Program-made: the position numbers and the translations under genes | The notes under the pieces: generated by a model | The model's database searches: none | Seen by the model: the letters and a program-made list of their open reading frames with translations, nothing else | What the model was told of the DNA's origin: nothing | Assembly (NCBI GenBank): GCA_900110595.1 | Contig: FOEZ01000001.1 | Span: forward strand, 62,001 to 126,000 | Direction: 5' to 3' | Source: Arthrobacter sp. OV608 | GTDB taxonomy: Bacteria > Actinomycetota > Actinomycetes > Actinomycetales > Micrococcaceae | Length of the DNA stretch: 64,000 bases | In this document: piece after piece, positions 43,469 through 52,584 of the stretch | Numbering within the stretch: position 1 is the stretch's first letter | Layout: each line of letters opens with the position of its first letter

Positions 43469-45427
43469 CTAGGGCTGGATGAGGGGATACACCGTAGTGC
43501 TCCCAAGCTTTTCGGATTCGAAATTAGTCTCTACCCATCTAGAAATTGCTGCCGACGTTGATTCCGGGTCTTGGACCTCTGTGAATGCTTCCTGTTGGAC
43601 GAAGTAACAGATTTGTCCCGCAGCCACACTGTCCCTGAATCGGTCAAGAGTTGGAGAGGGGTCGCTCCCAGAAAAACCTCCTACTGGCATAACTGGGCGA
43701 CCAGATTCCAACTGAAGACGTGCTGCGGTTTGACTTGCGTAAGTGGCGGCGGCCCACGTGCAGCCGCTCGTGTCGGATAACACCTCGACTACCTGGGGAT
43801 CCGGGGCACGGCCGACGACGACATCGTGGCCCCACGCTGGGTCGTTATGTTCTAGCGAGTTCAAGAGGTGACTGATACTGGCGGGATTTCGGGTCAGCAT
43901 TCCGGAGATCGGATTCGAACCATGGAATTCTTTGGTGACGTTATGAAGTGACGTAGCTACCGGCGCGAACAGCAGGGATGCGGCCAGGACAGTTGCAGCG
44001 CCCAGTTCCATATTCCGTGTCGGTGGTCTCACTATCAGCGCGGCCACGGCCCCTATGCCAACTCCAAGGACAGCATTCGGCATCCACTCAGGCCATCCCG
44101 TTGTTCCTGAAAGAATCAACCACGATGAGAGTAAGGCCGTAAGAGCAGTAGCCGCCCCTGATAGGCGAGTGCGCAGAGATGCTCGGTTCGCGATGAGGAT
44201 CTCCAGTGTGAGACCGAGCAGTAGGGCAAGTGGCGGAGCAATCGCGGCGGTGTAATAGGTGTGAATTTGATCACCCATAAAGCTCAGCAGCAGGAAAGCA
44301 GTCACAAGCCAGACGATGGACACTAAAGTTGCAGCTTTTAGGACGGGAGTTTTGCAATTCGACCACCAGTGGGCCGCCAGCAGGATGACAGCTAGGAGGC
44401 CTGCGAACAAGAGCCAAGATGCCTCTTGATTGTAGTTAACGTTCAGCAATCGAAAAAAACCCGCGTCGCTGTCAACTGGGCGGAATTGGCTGGGAGCTTG
44501 CATCGCTTTGCTTATCGTCCCCCCACCAGCAATCCGCTCGATGCCGTTGTAGGCCAGGGTCAGTTGAAGGACACTGTTTGAGGGCGAGCCGCCGACGTAA
44601 GGCCGCTGATCACTTGGAATTAAATCGACAACGGCCATCCAAAGGCCACCCGTTACTATCAATGCGCTAGCGCCGACTGCTGCAGTTCCTAACCGACTTT
44701 TCCAGGGCTGGGGGCTGAACAGGAGAAAGGCAAGTCCCAGTGCTGGCACATTTAGCATTCCCTGAAGTTGTTTTGTCATGAAAGCCATCCCCAACAAAGC
44801 GCCTGCCACGACGAACAGGCGCCCGCGTTGAGTCTCAATGCTCCGCAGAACGAACCAAGCTGCGGCAGTCATAAGCATCAGCATGAGTGGGTCCGGATTG
44901 TTGTAGCGGGACATCAGGGTGACGATAGGAGTGGTAAAGAAGACGATTGCCCCAAAAATGGCAGGGACAGCGGAGACGCAGCGCCGCAAGATGAGGTAGA
45001 TCAAGAGCGTCGTTCCCACGCCCATAAGAACCTGAGGTAGCACGACAGCAGTCGGACTAAGTCCGAGCAATCTCGTCGAAAGGCCCATGACCCAGAGGCT
45101 GAGGGGCGGCTTGTCCACGGTAATGGAGTTGCCCCAGTCGGATGAGCCGTAAAAGAACGATGTCACGTCCAAATTTCCGGACTGAACGGCTGCAGAGTAG
45201 TAGTAATTCGCCCAGCCATTCGCGCTTAGATTCCAGCCATAAAGAAGTAAATTTGTTGCCAATACTATGAGTAAAGCTGGCCGCTCCCATGCTGGGTCCT
45301 GAACACGTCCTCGCCATAGGCTCCGGACCACGCCGGCCACCCGCTTTCCGACGGCCCTGCTCGTCGATGGTGCCCCGGAGTTTCCGGCTCGCGTGTTACG
45401 AGTCGAGGTCGTAAATTCGAACGCCAT
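43469..45427 (-). CDS. GT39/PMT-like membrane glycosyltransferase, copy 2
   Basis: 652 residues with 11-13 hydrophobic helices. GWANYYYSAAVQSG and the first-loop TVDKPPLSLWVMGLSTRLLG (conserved DKPP after an Asp-containing loop) mark a bacterial GT-C enzyme of the PMT_2/ArnT type. Such enzymes move a sugar from polyprenyl phosphate to a lipid, protein or wall polymer outside the membrane. The C-terminal 170 residues form an exported soluble domain. I chose ATG 45427, which overlaps the upstream gene by 32 bp. It is a paralogue of the gene at 45396-47276; together they probably act on related acceptors. Confidence 0.87.
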   Translation of the reverse strand: MAFEFTTSTRNTRAGNSGAPSTSRAVGKRVAGVVRSLWRGRVQDPAWERPALLIVLATNLLLYGWNLSANGWANYYYSAAVQSGNLDVTSFFYGSSDWGNSITVDKPPLSLWVMGLSTRLLGLSPTAVVLPQVLMGVGTTLLIYLILRRCVSAVPAIFGAIVFFTTPIVTLMSRYNNPDPLMLMLMTAAAWFVLRSIETQRGRLFVVAGALLGMAFMTKQLQGMLNVPALGLAFLLFSPQPWKSRLGTAAVGASALIVTGGLWMAVVDLIPSDQRPYVGGSPSNSVLQLTLAYNGIERIAGGGTISKAMQAPSQFRPVDSDAGFFRLLNVNYNQEASWLLFAGLLAVILLAAHWWSNCKTPVLKAATLVSIVWLVTAFLLLSFMGDQIHTYYTAAIAPPLALLLGLTLEILIANRASLRTRLSGAATALTALLSSWLILSGTTGWPEWMPNAVLGVGIGAVAALIVRPPTRNMELGAATVLAASLLFAPVATSLHNVTKEFHGSNPISGMLTRNPASISHLLNSLEHNDPAWGHDVVVGRAPDPQVVEVLSDTSGCTWAAATYASQTAARLQLESGRPVMPVGGFSGSDPSPTLDRFRDSVAAGQICYFVQQEAFTEVQDPESTSAAISRWVETNFESEKLGSTTVYPLIQP

Positions 45428-47276
45428 CAACGGTCTCTTCCTTGAAGTTTTCGTGCACCCAAAGTGAAATATCAATAGTGTCTTGGCTCAGCTCCCCCCT
45501 TTCCAGGAGATCCTCCTGCCAGATGAAATACCCTACTTTTCTCTCCGTTACCAACCGCTGGAACTGAGAAAGTGTCGGGGCTGGATCCGTACCGAGCCAT
45601 CCTCCTAATGCAATTACGGGCCGGCCCGATTCGAGCTGGTACAAAGCCGCGTTCTGGGCAGAGTACGTGGCTGCAGTCCATTCATTCCCCTGCTGGCGTA
45701 GCAGTTCCGCTACGTGTGGTGATGGTTCAGCGCCGAAGGCTATTTGGGCAGCCCATGCCGGTGTCCCTGCCCTAGCAGATGCCAACAGGCGTGACATAGC
45801 CATGGGATCGTTAGCGATAGGACCGGACTGAGGATTAGTGCCCTTCTGCGGCATGGCAAGGGTGTAAACATTTGCACCCATCGGTGCCAGTATCAATGAG
45901 ATTGCAACCCCGCCCGCTGTCATCAGTGTGCCGCGCTTTGAACTGCAGATTAGCCACCCTGCAGCGCATAAGATTCCACCGGCCACAACGAGGATTCGGA
46001 ACCAGATGGGCCAGACATCGCTGTAGTTGAGAACGCGGAAACACATATACGTTCCGGAGGCGATGACCAGTCCACCCACTGAACGTGGCACCACCCGATC
46101 CCGCTTGCGCCAGAGTTCGTATAGGCCAATGGGAACGACTAGAGCCGTAGGGGCAGCGAGGGAATAAGTGTAATAGGTGTGAATCATGGAACCCATGAAG
46201 CACAGCAAAAGAAGCGTCGTTGTAAACCAGGCAACGCCTAGCACTGCGGCGCTTCTTTTGCGGGTGCTGAGACTCAACGTTCGGTGAAGCACAATCATGA
46301 CGATTGAAAGCGCTATAGCCGGGAATAACACCCACGCGATCTCTGGCGCAAAATTACCGTCGAAAATCCGGGTGAAACCGCCGTTGTAGGGAGCAAGTTC
46401 GTCGTGCGCAGCGGCTCGATTTCCATCTGCTTGGGTAGGAATGCGGATAAATCTTGCAAGCCCGTTGTAGTCGAGAGTGAGTTCGAGGATGCTGTTCGTG
46501 GCTGACCCGCCGACGTAGGGTCGCGCTGCTGCCGGAGTGAGCTCGACTAGGGTCATCCACCAACCACCGCTGATGATCAGGGCTGCGAGGGCTGCAAGGA
46601 GTCGTACGAGGCGCGCACCGAGGGTACCGGCGCCGAAAATCAGAACTACCAGGACGAGCGCGGGGATTGGCAGGAACGCCTGGATTTGCTTGGCCATGAA
46701 ACCCAGGCCCAGCGAGGCGCCAGCGAGCAGGTACCAGGCCCAGCGGTTGTCCTCAATAGCACGGAGGACGAAGTACACGGCTGCCACTGTCAGGAGCCCC
46801 ATGAGTGGTTCTGGGTTGTTGTAACGGGACATGAGTACTACCACGGGGGTGGTGGCGTAGATGAGTCCGCCCAACAAGGCCGGAGCAGCCGAGTGGCTGC
46901 GGCGGATAATTTTGTAGATCAGCCAAGTAGTGGTGACGCCCATAAGCGCTTGGGGGACGAGCAAGGCCCACGAGTTCAGTCCGAAGAGCCGGACTGAGAG
47001 GGACATGATCCAGATGCTAAGGGGTGGTTTGTCCACCGTGATGAGATTGCCGGCGTCCAGGGAGCCGTAAAAGAAGGCTTTCCAGTCCTGTGAACCGGCC
47101 TGTGCGGCGGCGGAGTAGTAGGGGTTGGCCCACCCGTTTCTGTCCAACCCCCAAAGGAACATCGACGCCGTAGCGGCCAGGAGGACGGCAAGTCCAACTT
47201 GCTCCCAACGCCAAAGCCGAGTGCTGGCACGGCCTGATATCGGAGCCACTGAACGGCTCGCCTGAGCCACACTCAT
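45396..47276 (-). CDS. GT39/PMT-like membrane glycosyltransferase, copy 1
   Basis: 626 residues. It has the same plan as its neighbour: GWANPYYSAAAQAGSQDWKA, TVDKPPLSIWIMSLSVRLFG and MSRYNNPEPLMGLLTVAAV, about 12 helices, and a C-terminal exported domain ending in YFIWQEDLL. It is a GT-C enzyme using a polyprenyl-phosphate sugar; donor and acceptor are unknown. ATG overlaps the GT2-GtrA stop by 4 bp, so it is translationally coupled to the gene that probably makes its donor. Confidence 0.88.
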   Translation of the reverse strand: MSVAQASRSVAPISGRASTRLWRWEQVGLAVLLAATASMFLWGLDRNGWANPYYSAAAQAGSQDWKAFFYGSLDAGNLITVDKPPLSIWIMSLSVRLFGLNSWALLVPQALMGVTTTWLIYKIIRRSHSAAPALLGGLIYATTPVVVLMSRYNNPEPLMGLLTVAAVYFVLRAIEDNRWAWYLLAGASLGLGFMAKQIQAFLPIPALVLVVLIFGAGTLGARLVRLLAALAALIISGGWWMTLVELTPAAARPYVGGSATNSILELTLDYNGLARFIRIPTQADGNRAAAHDELAPYNGGFTRIFDGNFAPEIAWVLFPAIALSIVMIVLHRTLSLSTRKRSAAVLGVAWFTTTLLLLCFMGSMIHTYYTYSLAAPTALVVPIGLYELWRKRDRVVPRSVGGLVIASGTYMCFRVLNYSDVWPIWFRILVVAGGILCAAGWLICSSKRGTLMTAGGVAISLILAPMGANVYTLAMPQKGTNPQSGPIANDPMAMSRLLASARAGTPAWAAQIAFGAEPSPHVAELLRQQGNEWTAATYSAQNAALYQLESGRPVIALGGWLGTDPAPTLSQFQRLVTERKVGYFIWQEDLLERGELSQDTIDISLWVHENFKEETVDGVRIYDLDS

Positions 47277-48511
47277 CGCGCAGATTCTCCGGCAGGACGA
47301 AATGCCGCCAGGGCTGACCGTTCTTCACTGCGGCCAGATCGGAAGACCCAAAGTCGCAGGAGGACGAACCTCATCAACGTCGCGAAGATGTTGGCTGCAG
47401 TCAGTGCCAAAAGCTCCAAATTCGGTGCTGCGTCTGGATTTGCGGCATGCAAAATCAGAAGGGAAGAGGACGTAATGGTCCATGCCAGGAGGAATACCAT
47501 CAGGCCTTGGAACTGCTGCGTGAAGAGTTTGTCCGGCCCACTAATGCCAAACGTGAACCGGCGGTTGGCCGCTGTGTTACCTACTGCAGTCAAAAGCAGA
47601 GACAGGAAGTTCGCCTCCTGCGCGCCGAAGGGTCCTTGGAGCACGAGATACAGCAAAGCGAAGGCAAGAGTCGAGACCCCTCCCACCAGGCCAAAGCGCA
47701 ACACCTGGCCAAAAAAGCTTGGCCGTCCCACTGGCACAATCGGCCGGCGTCCCAGTTCGGCGTATATCGCCTGAACTGGTATCACTCCCTTAACCAAGGA
47801 CCCGGTTACCCGCACCATTCCCCGAAGATCGGCAAGGGCCGTCTGCTTGATGTCCACCCGGCTATCCGGGTCATCTACCCAATCGACAGGGATTTCATGA
47901 ATGCGAAGACCTGAACGTTCGGCAATAATCAGTAGCTCTGTATCGAAGAACCAGCCGTTGTCTTCAACGTGAGGGAGCAGGCGCTTGGCAACGTCGGCCC
48001 GAATCGCCTTGAAGCCGCATTGGGCATCGGAAAAACGCACCTGCATCGTGCGGCGGAGCAGGAAATTGTAGGACCTGGAAATGAATTCCCTTTTCGGGCC
48101 TCGGCTAACGCGAGAGCTTTGCCCCAGTCGAGTGCCAATGGAGATATCGGAGTGCCCGGACAGAAGCGGAGCCACCAGAGGCGGCAAGGCTGCAAGGTCA
48201 GTGGACAGATCCACGTCCAAATACGCAAGAACCTTGGCTTCGGAAGCGCCCCAAGCGTCTCTCAGCGCGTATCCCCGTCCTTTTACCTCAAGACGGCGGT
48301 ATTCAACGTTCGGCATGTGCTCGCTAAGTCGAGCGGCAATCACCGGAGTCCGGTCGGTGCTTGCATTATCGGCGATGGTTATTTTCCACGTCGACGGCAT
48401 TTCGTGCGTCAGATATTCGGCGAGCCTACTGATGCTGTTTTCGAGTACCGCTTCTTCGTTGAAGACCGGTACAACAATTTCGAGCGCCAAGCCCCCATAG
48501 CTAGGTGTCAT
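47273..48511 (-). CDS. GT2 glycosyltransferase fused to a GtrA-like membrane domain
   Basis: 412 residues. The N-terminal 235 residues are a GT2 catalytic domain (LEIVVPVFNEEAVLENSIS; DXD-like LDVDLSTD; DAQCGFKAIRADVA), like dolichol-phosphate mannose synthases. The C-terminal 130 residues are a GtrA-type unit with about four helices (LRFGLVGGVSTLAFALLYLV). The enzyme should charge polyprenyl phosphate with a sugar from a nucleotide donor, for use by the two GT-C enzymes. ATG 48511 has no Shine-Dalgarno but a TACGAT -10 (48518-48523) six bases upstream, a leaderless layout. First gene of the operon. Confidence 0.9.
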   Translation of the reverse strand: MTPSYGGLALEIVVPVFNEEAVLENSISRLAEYLTHEMPSTWKITIADNASTDRTPVIAARLSEHMPNVEYRRLEVKGRGYALRDAWGASEAKVLAYLDVDLSTDLAALPPLVAPLLSGHSDISIGTRLGQSSRVSRGPKREFISRSYNFLLRRTMQVRFSDAQCGFKAIRADVAKRLLPHVEDNGWFFDTELLIIAERSGLRIHEIPVDWVDDPDSRVDIKQTALADLRGMVRVTGSLVKGVIPVQAIYAELGRRPIVPVGRPSFFGQVLRFGLVGGVSTLAFALLYLVLQGPFGAQEANFLSLLLTAVGNTAANRRFTFGISGPDKLFTQQFQGLMVFLLAWTITSSSLLILHAANPDAAPNLELLALTAANIFATLMRFVLLRLWVFRSGRSEERSALAAFRPAGESAR

Positions 48512-48523
48512 GCATGGATCGTA
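48512..48523 (-). promoter_or_regulatory. Leaderless -10 box of the glycosyltransferase operon
   Basis: TACGAT on the minus strand (48518-48523) ends six bases before the ATG at 48511; no Shine-Dalgarno or obvious -35 is seen. It is divergent to the glmM start box 160 bp away. Confidence 0.45.
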
Positions 48524-48682
48524 GAGGTGCCGAAATCTGGCTGGCGAGGCTTTTGGGCAAAGACAGGTAGCACCGAAAAAAATCAAGTAGTCCCAGTAAT
48601 TACCCTGGGCTAAGGGCAGGTACTCACCAAGTAGAAGCAGCCGTGGGCGGCCGCCTACGCAGGTGCCCGCATCCCCATCCTC

Positions 48683-48694
48683 TAGACTTGACCG
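48683..48694 (+). promoter_or_regulatory. Leaderless -10 box of glmM
   Basis: TAGACT (48683-48688) ends six bases before the glmM GTG at 48695. No Shine-Dalgarno precedes the start. The mRNA probably begins at the start codon. Confidence 0.55.
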
Positions 48695-50059
48695 GTGTCT
48701 AGATTATTTGGAACTGATGGTGTCCGGGGGCTGGCGAACGGTCTGTTGACTGCGGAGCTTGCCATGCAGCTGGCCCAGGCGGCCGCCGTCGTACTCGGCC
48801 ACGACCGCAACTCCAACGGGTCGCGGCCGCGCGCCGTGGTGGCCCGTGACCCGCGTGCCAGCGGCGAGTTCATCGCCGCCGCCGTGGAGGCAGGGCTCTC
48901 CAGCTCAGGTGTTGACGTCTACGACGCCGGCGTCCTTCCCACGCCCGCAGCGGCCTACCTTGTGGCCGACCTGGACGCCGATTTCGGTGTGATGATCTCC
49001 GCCTCGCACAACCCGGCGCCGGACAACGGCATCAAATTCTTCGCCCGCGGCGGCCAGAAGCTCCCCGATGACGTGGAGGACGCCATCGAGGCCCAGATGA
49101 CCAAGGAGGCTGTCCGCCCGGTCGGTGCCGACGTCGGGCGCATCCAGCGCTTCTCGGACGCCGAGGACCGCTACATCGTCCACCTCCTGCAAACCCTGCC
49201 GCATAACCTCGAAGGACTCACCGTCGTCCTCGACTGCGCCCATGGCGCCGCGAGCGGCTGTTCGCCCCAGGTGTTCAAGGACGCGGGCGCGAATGTCATC
49301 GTCATCGGTGCGGACCCGGACGGCCACAACATCAACGACGGCGTCGGCTCCACCCACCTTGGCCCCCTCAAGGAAGCCGTGGTGAAGTACGGCGCAAACC
49401 TGGGAATCGCCCACGACGGTGACGCCGACCGCTGCCTCGCAGTGGACCACGAGGGCAACGAAGTGGACGGCGATCAGATCATGGCTATCCTCGCCGTCGC
49501 GCTGAAGAAGTCAGGCAAACTCAAGGACGATGTCCTGGTTGCCACCGTGATGAGCAACCTCGGCCTGAAGATCGCCCTCCGCGAAGCCGGCATCAGCATC
49601 CGTGAAACGGCGGTAGGGGACAGGTACGTTCTCGAGGAAATGCGCGACGGCGGCTTCAACCTTGGTGGCGAACAGTCCGGCCACGTCATCTTCGCTGACC
49701 ACGCCACCACAGGCGACGGCGTCCTCACCGGGCTGCAGTTGGCCGCCCAAATCGCACTGACGGGGACCCCGCTCAAGGAACTCGCCACCGTCATGACCAA
49801 GCTTCCCCAGGTCCTCATCAACGTCAAGGGCGTGGACCGCACCAAGGTGGGCAGCAACGACGTCCTGGCCCAGGCAGTAGCATCGGCGGAAGCCGCACTG
49901 GGCGATACCGGCCGCGTCCTGCTCCGCCCGTCCGGAACCGAGCCCGTGGTGCGTGTGATGGTGGAAGCCGCCGACGAAGAGACGGCGCAATCCATCGCCG
50001 AGCACCTCGCCCAGGTGGTCCGGTCCGAGTTGGCCCTGGAGCAGCTCGTCAGCGAGTAA
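48695..50059 (+). CDS. glmM: Phosphoglucosamine mutase
   Basis: 454 residues. It interconverts glucosamine-6-phosphate and glucosamine-1-phosphate for UDP-GlcNAc and peptidoglycan synthesis. The start [15 protein letters not shown], the phosphoserine loop [12 protein letters not shown] (S104), the metal site DGDADRC and the substrate loop [12 protein letters not shown] are all intact. The GTG start is leaderless. It lies downstream of rplM-rpsI, as in related genomes, but here behind the glycosyltransferase insertion. glmS, which feeds it, is 2.5 kb further on. Confidence 0.97.
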   Translation: MSRLFGTDGVRGLANGLLTAELAMQLAQAAAVVLGHDRNSNGSRPRAVVARDPRASGEFIAAAVEAGLSSSGVDVYDAGVLPTPAAAYLVADLDADFGVMISASHNPAPDNGIKFFARGGQKLPDDVEDAIEAQMTKEAVRPVGADVGRIQRFSDAEDRYIVHLLQTLPHNLEGLTVVLDCAHGAASGCSPQVFKDAGANVIVIGADPDGHNINDGVGSTHLGPLKEAVVKYGANLGIAHDGDADRCLAVDHEGNEVDGDQIMAILAVALKKSGKLKDDVLVATVMSNLGLKIALREAGISIRETAVGDRYVLEEMRDGGFNLGGEQSGHVIFADHATTGDGVLTGLQLAAQIALTGTPLKELATVMTKLPQVLINVKGVDRTKVGSNDVLAQAVASAEAALGDTGRVLLRPSGTEPVVRVMVEAADEETAQSIAEHLAQVVRSELALEQLVSE

Positions 50060-50068
50060 CCAGGACAA

Positions 50069-50108
50069 AAACAGTGGCCCGCCTCCGTACGGAAGCGGGC
50101 CACAGGTT
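50069..50108. terminator. Terminator between glmM and mscL (convergent)
   Basis: GTGGCCCGC-c-TCCG pairs with CGGA-a-GCGGGCCAC (50074-50087 with 50090-50103). Read on the minus strand it is followed by TGTTTTTG, a real U-tract, so it serves mscL best; on the plus strand only a weak T run follows. Confidence 0.82.
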
Positions 50109-50120
50109 TAGGAGCAAACG

Positions 50121-50510
50121 TTAGGACGCGCGCTCCCTCAGAGCGTCCCGGATCTCCGTCAGGAGCGCGATCTGCGGATCCTCTGCGGATTCTTCCTTCA
50201 CGTCCTGCTTGATCCCGAGCCGGCGGTTGCGGCGCTCGATCATGTGGTTCATGGGCAGAACCACCACGAAGTAGATGGCGGCGGCGATCAGCACGAACGA
50301 AATGACCGCGGAAATGACCCTCCCATAGAGGAAGCCCTCCCACTGCATTTCCTCGATGCCCTTCGCCTGGAACAGGAGCCCGATCAGCGGGGTGAGCAGG
50401 CCTTCGACGATTGATGTGACAACGGCGCCGAACGCGGCGCCCATCACTACAGCGACGGCAAGGTCAACAACGTTGCCCTTCATAATGAAGTTCTTGAATC
50501 CAGTCAGCAT
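50121..50510 (-). CDS. mscL: Large-conductance mechanosensitive channel
   Basis: 129 residues. It releases solutes on hypo-osmotic shock. MLTGFKNFIMKGNVVDLAVA, the first helix with the gate, and a second helix (AVISFVLIAAAIYFVVVLPM) plus a cytoplasmic helix are present. I chose ATG 50510 because TAGCTT (50518-50523) ends seven bases before it and it gives the family start; an in-frame TTG three codons upstream would overlap that -10. It follows the carboxypeptidase on the same strand but probably has its own leaderless mRNA. Confidence 0.95.
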   Translation of the reverse strand: MLTGFKNFIMKGNVVDLAVAVVMGAAFGAVVTSIVEGLLTPLIGLLFQAKGIEEMQWEGFLYGRVISAVISFVLIAAAIYFVVVLPMNHMIERRNRRLGIKQDVKEESAEDPQIALLTEIRDALRERAS

Positions 50511-50523
50511 AGGAACCAAGCTA
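50511..50523 (-). promoter_or_regulatory. Leaderless -10 box of mscL
   Basis: TAGCTT (50518-50523, minus strand) ends seven bases before the mscL ATG. No ribosome binding site is present between them. Confidence 0.5.
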
Positions 50524-50601
50524 GCCCAGCAACCGTAACCGCCGGTGAAGGAGGGGTGACTTTTCCGCGCGTGTTGGGAACTAAGTACACGTACTGGTCG
50601 T

Positions 50602-51477
50602 TCACGGATACCCGGGCGCAGCCTCCACGCCGAAGTACTCCTCCAGCGTGTTGATGCCGCGGTTCAACATGTCCATGGCCGCTTCCGCCCCGACATACCG
50701 CAGGTGCCACGGTTCGTAGTAGTACCCCGTGATCGGGTGGAACATCCACGGATACCGCACCACAAACCCGAACCGGTGGCCGTTGGCCTTCGCCCACACA
50801 GCCGCGGGCTGGTCCGCGAAGCACGGCTGGAAGCTGCATGCGCCCCCACCGTCACCGATGTCGAACGCCCAGCCGGTCTGGTGTTCCGAGTAGCCGGGCC
50901 GGGCGCTGGCCGTGTCGGCGTCGGCCTGGCCGCGCGAGGCGACATACCCGTTGTAAGTCGCCACCTGCGTCGTATAGGAGCGGTAGCCGCTCGCGAGGAC
51001 CATCGCCATGCCATCCTGCGCCGCTGCCGCGAACATCGCTTCGGCGGCCGCCGCCGTCGTGCTGTTCAGCAGCGCCGCCTCACCGGACGCTGTGGTCGCG
51101 ACGGCGGGCTGCACCAGGTCAGCCGGCACATAGTCGGGCGGAACCAGCGGCCGGTGCTTGTTGACCACCAGCCACGGACTCGCGGGGTCGGTGAGTGAGA
51201 ACTGCCGCGGCAACGCAGAGGAGGGTGACGGCGTGGGGGACGCCTCCGAAGGCGGGGGAGCGGCTGTGGTGCCCTCCGCCGTCGTCATCGCGGCTGCCAC
51301 GGAAGGCGACGGTGACGCAGTAGGGGAGGCCGACGACGGCGCCGCCGCCTCAGGTGCAGCCGGCGCGCAGGCTGCCAGGACAGTGAGCCCTGCGCCCGCC
51401 GCGAGGAAGCGGGCGAAGCTGCGCCGGCTGGTCGCCGTCCCGGCAGGTCCGGCAGTGGTAGCGCAGTCGTAGCACAC
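50602..51477 (-). CDS. D-alanyl-D-alanine carboxypeptidase, VanY/M15 family lipoprotein
   Basis: 291 residues. A twin-arginine signal (SRRSFARFLAAG) leads to a lipobox LAAC, so the protein is probably a Tat-exported lipoprotein. A Ser/Pro/Ala-rich linker follows to about residue 90, then the M15B domain. The zinc site is in SEHQTGWAFDIGD and EPWHLRYVG, and ASGYRSYTTQ is typical. It trims the terminal D-Ala from peptidoglycan stem peptides. GTG 51477 lies 5 bp after coaA, so it may be translated from the same mRNA. Confidence 0.9.
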   Translation of the reverse strand: MCYDCATTAGPAGTATSRRSFARFLAAGAGLTVLAACAPAAPEAAAPSSASPTASPSPSVAAAMTTAEGTTAAPPPSEASPTPSPSSALPRQFSLTDPASPWLVVNKHRPLVPPDYVPADLVQPAVATTASGEAALLNSTTAAAAEAMFAAAAQDGMAMVLASGYRSYTTQVATYNGYVASRGQADADTASARPGYSEHQTGWAFDIGDGGGACSFQPCFADQPAAVWAKANGHRFGFVVRYPWMFHPITGYYYEPWHLRYVGAEAAMDMLNRGINTLEEYFGVEAAPGYP

Positions 51478-51482
51478 CTGTG

Positions 51483-52448
51483 CTAGACCTTCCGGAGCAG
51501 CATACGGCGGATCGAGTGGTCCGCATCCTTGGTGAGCACCAGCTGGGCCCGGCCACGCGTGGGGAGGACGTTCTCCTCCAGGTTGGGCTCATTGATGCGC
51601 TTCCAGATGTCCCGCGCGGTGCTCTCGGCCTCGTCATCGGACAGGCTCGCATACCGGTGGAAGTAGGACTCCGGCTGGGCGAAGGCCGTGGTGCGGAGCT
51701 TGCGGAACCTGTCCACGTACCACTCTTCAATGTAGGAGGTCTTGGCGTCCACATAGATGGAGAAGTCGAAGAAATCGCTCAGCGCCAGCCCCTGCTTGCC
51801 GTCATGCCGCGGCCGGGCCGGCGCCAGGACGTTAAGCCCCTCCACGATCAGCACGTCCGGACGGCGGACCACCACTTCCTTGCCCGGAACAATGTCGTAC
51901 GTGACGTGGGAGTACCAGGGCGCCCGCACTTCCTCGGCGCCGCTCTTGATTTCGCTCACAAAACGCAGCAGCGCCCGGCGGTCGTAGGACTCCGGAAAGC
52001 CCTTGCGCTCGAGCAGCTGCCGGCGTTTCAGCTCTGCCAGCGGGTACAGGAAACCGTCCGTGGTGATCAGTTCCACGTTCGGGGTGCCGGGCCAGCGCCG
52101 CAGCATTTCGCGCAGCACACGGGCAATGGTGGACTTTCCAACGGCCACCGAGCCCGCCACACCGATCACAAACGGCGTGCGCTGGGTCTGCTCGCCCAGG
52201 AAGGTGGTGGTTGCCGCGTGCAGTTGACCGGCGGCCTCAACATACAGGTGCAGGAGCCTGGAGAGCGGCAGGTAGACCTCCCGGACTTCCTTCAAATCCA
52301 GGGGGTCGCCAAGGCCGCGGAGACGGAAGATATCCTCCTCGTTAAGAGGCTGTTCCATCTCGTCTGCGAGCCGGGACCAAGTCTGCCGGTCCAGCTCGAC
52401 GAACGGGGAGACACCCTCTCCGTTCGCTTCGTTGCGTTGCACAGTCAC
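51483..52448 (-). CDS. coaA: Pantothenate kinase, type I
   Basis: 321 residues. It phosphorylates pantothenate, the first and regulated step of CoA synthesis. [19 protein letters not shown] contains the P-loop; TTDGFLYP and the C-terminal [15 protein letters not shown] are typical. GTG 52448 has no Shine-Dalgarno. CAGAAT (52456-52461) ends seven bases before it, with TTTCGC 18 bp further upstream, so the mRNA is probably leaderless. Confidence 0.96.
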   Translation of the reverse strand: MTVQRNEANGEGVSPFVELDRQTWSRLADEMEQPLNEEDIFRLRGLGDPLDLKEVREVYLPLSRLLHLYVEAAGQLHAATTTFLGEQTQRTPFVIGVAGSVAVGKSTIARVLREMLRRWPGTPNVELITTDGFLYPLAELKRRQLLERKGFPESYDRRALLRFVSEIKSGAEEVRAPWYSHVTYDIVPGKEVVVRRPDVLIVEGLNVLAPARPRHDGKQGLALSDFFDFSIYVDAKTSYIEEWYVDRFRKLRTTAFAQPESYFHRYASLSDDEAESTARDIWKRINEPNLEENVLPTRGRAQLVLTKDADHSIRRMLLRKV

Positions 52449-52461
52449 TTTAGAGATTCTG
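52449..52461 (-). promoter_or_regulatory. Leaderless -10 box of coaA
   Basis: CAGAAT (52456-52461, minus strand) ends seven bases before the coaA GTG. TTTCGC upstream at 18-bp spacing is a weak -35. Confidence 0.45.
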
Positions 52462-52571
52462 CCCCCAGCCCGGCTGAGAGCGAAATGCGTGTGCGCTGGA
52501 GCACAGTCTCCCGCGCAACAGAAGCGGCCGGTGCGCCGCGTCCCGGTTTAAGTCCCGGGCGCCCCTGCCGA

Positions 52572-52584
52572 TAGTCTTGAGCCT
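52572..52584 (+). promoter_or_regulatory. Leaderless -10 box of glmS
   Basis: TAGTCT (52572-52577) ends seven bases before the glmS ATG at 52585, with no Shine-Dalgarno. There is no room for a glmS ribozyme in this mRNA, so that form of control is absent. Confidence 0.55.

Noticed and set aside
52462..52584. glmS ribozyme or riboswitch
   Set aside because: Only 123 bp separate the divergent coaA start box and glmS, and the -10 box ends seven bases before the ATG, so no leader RNA is available.
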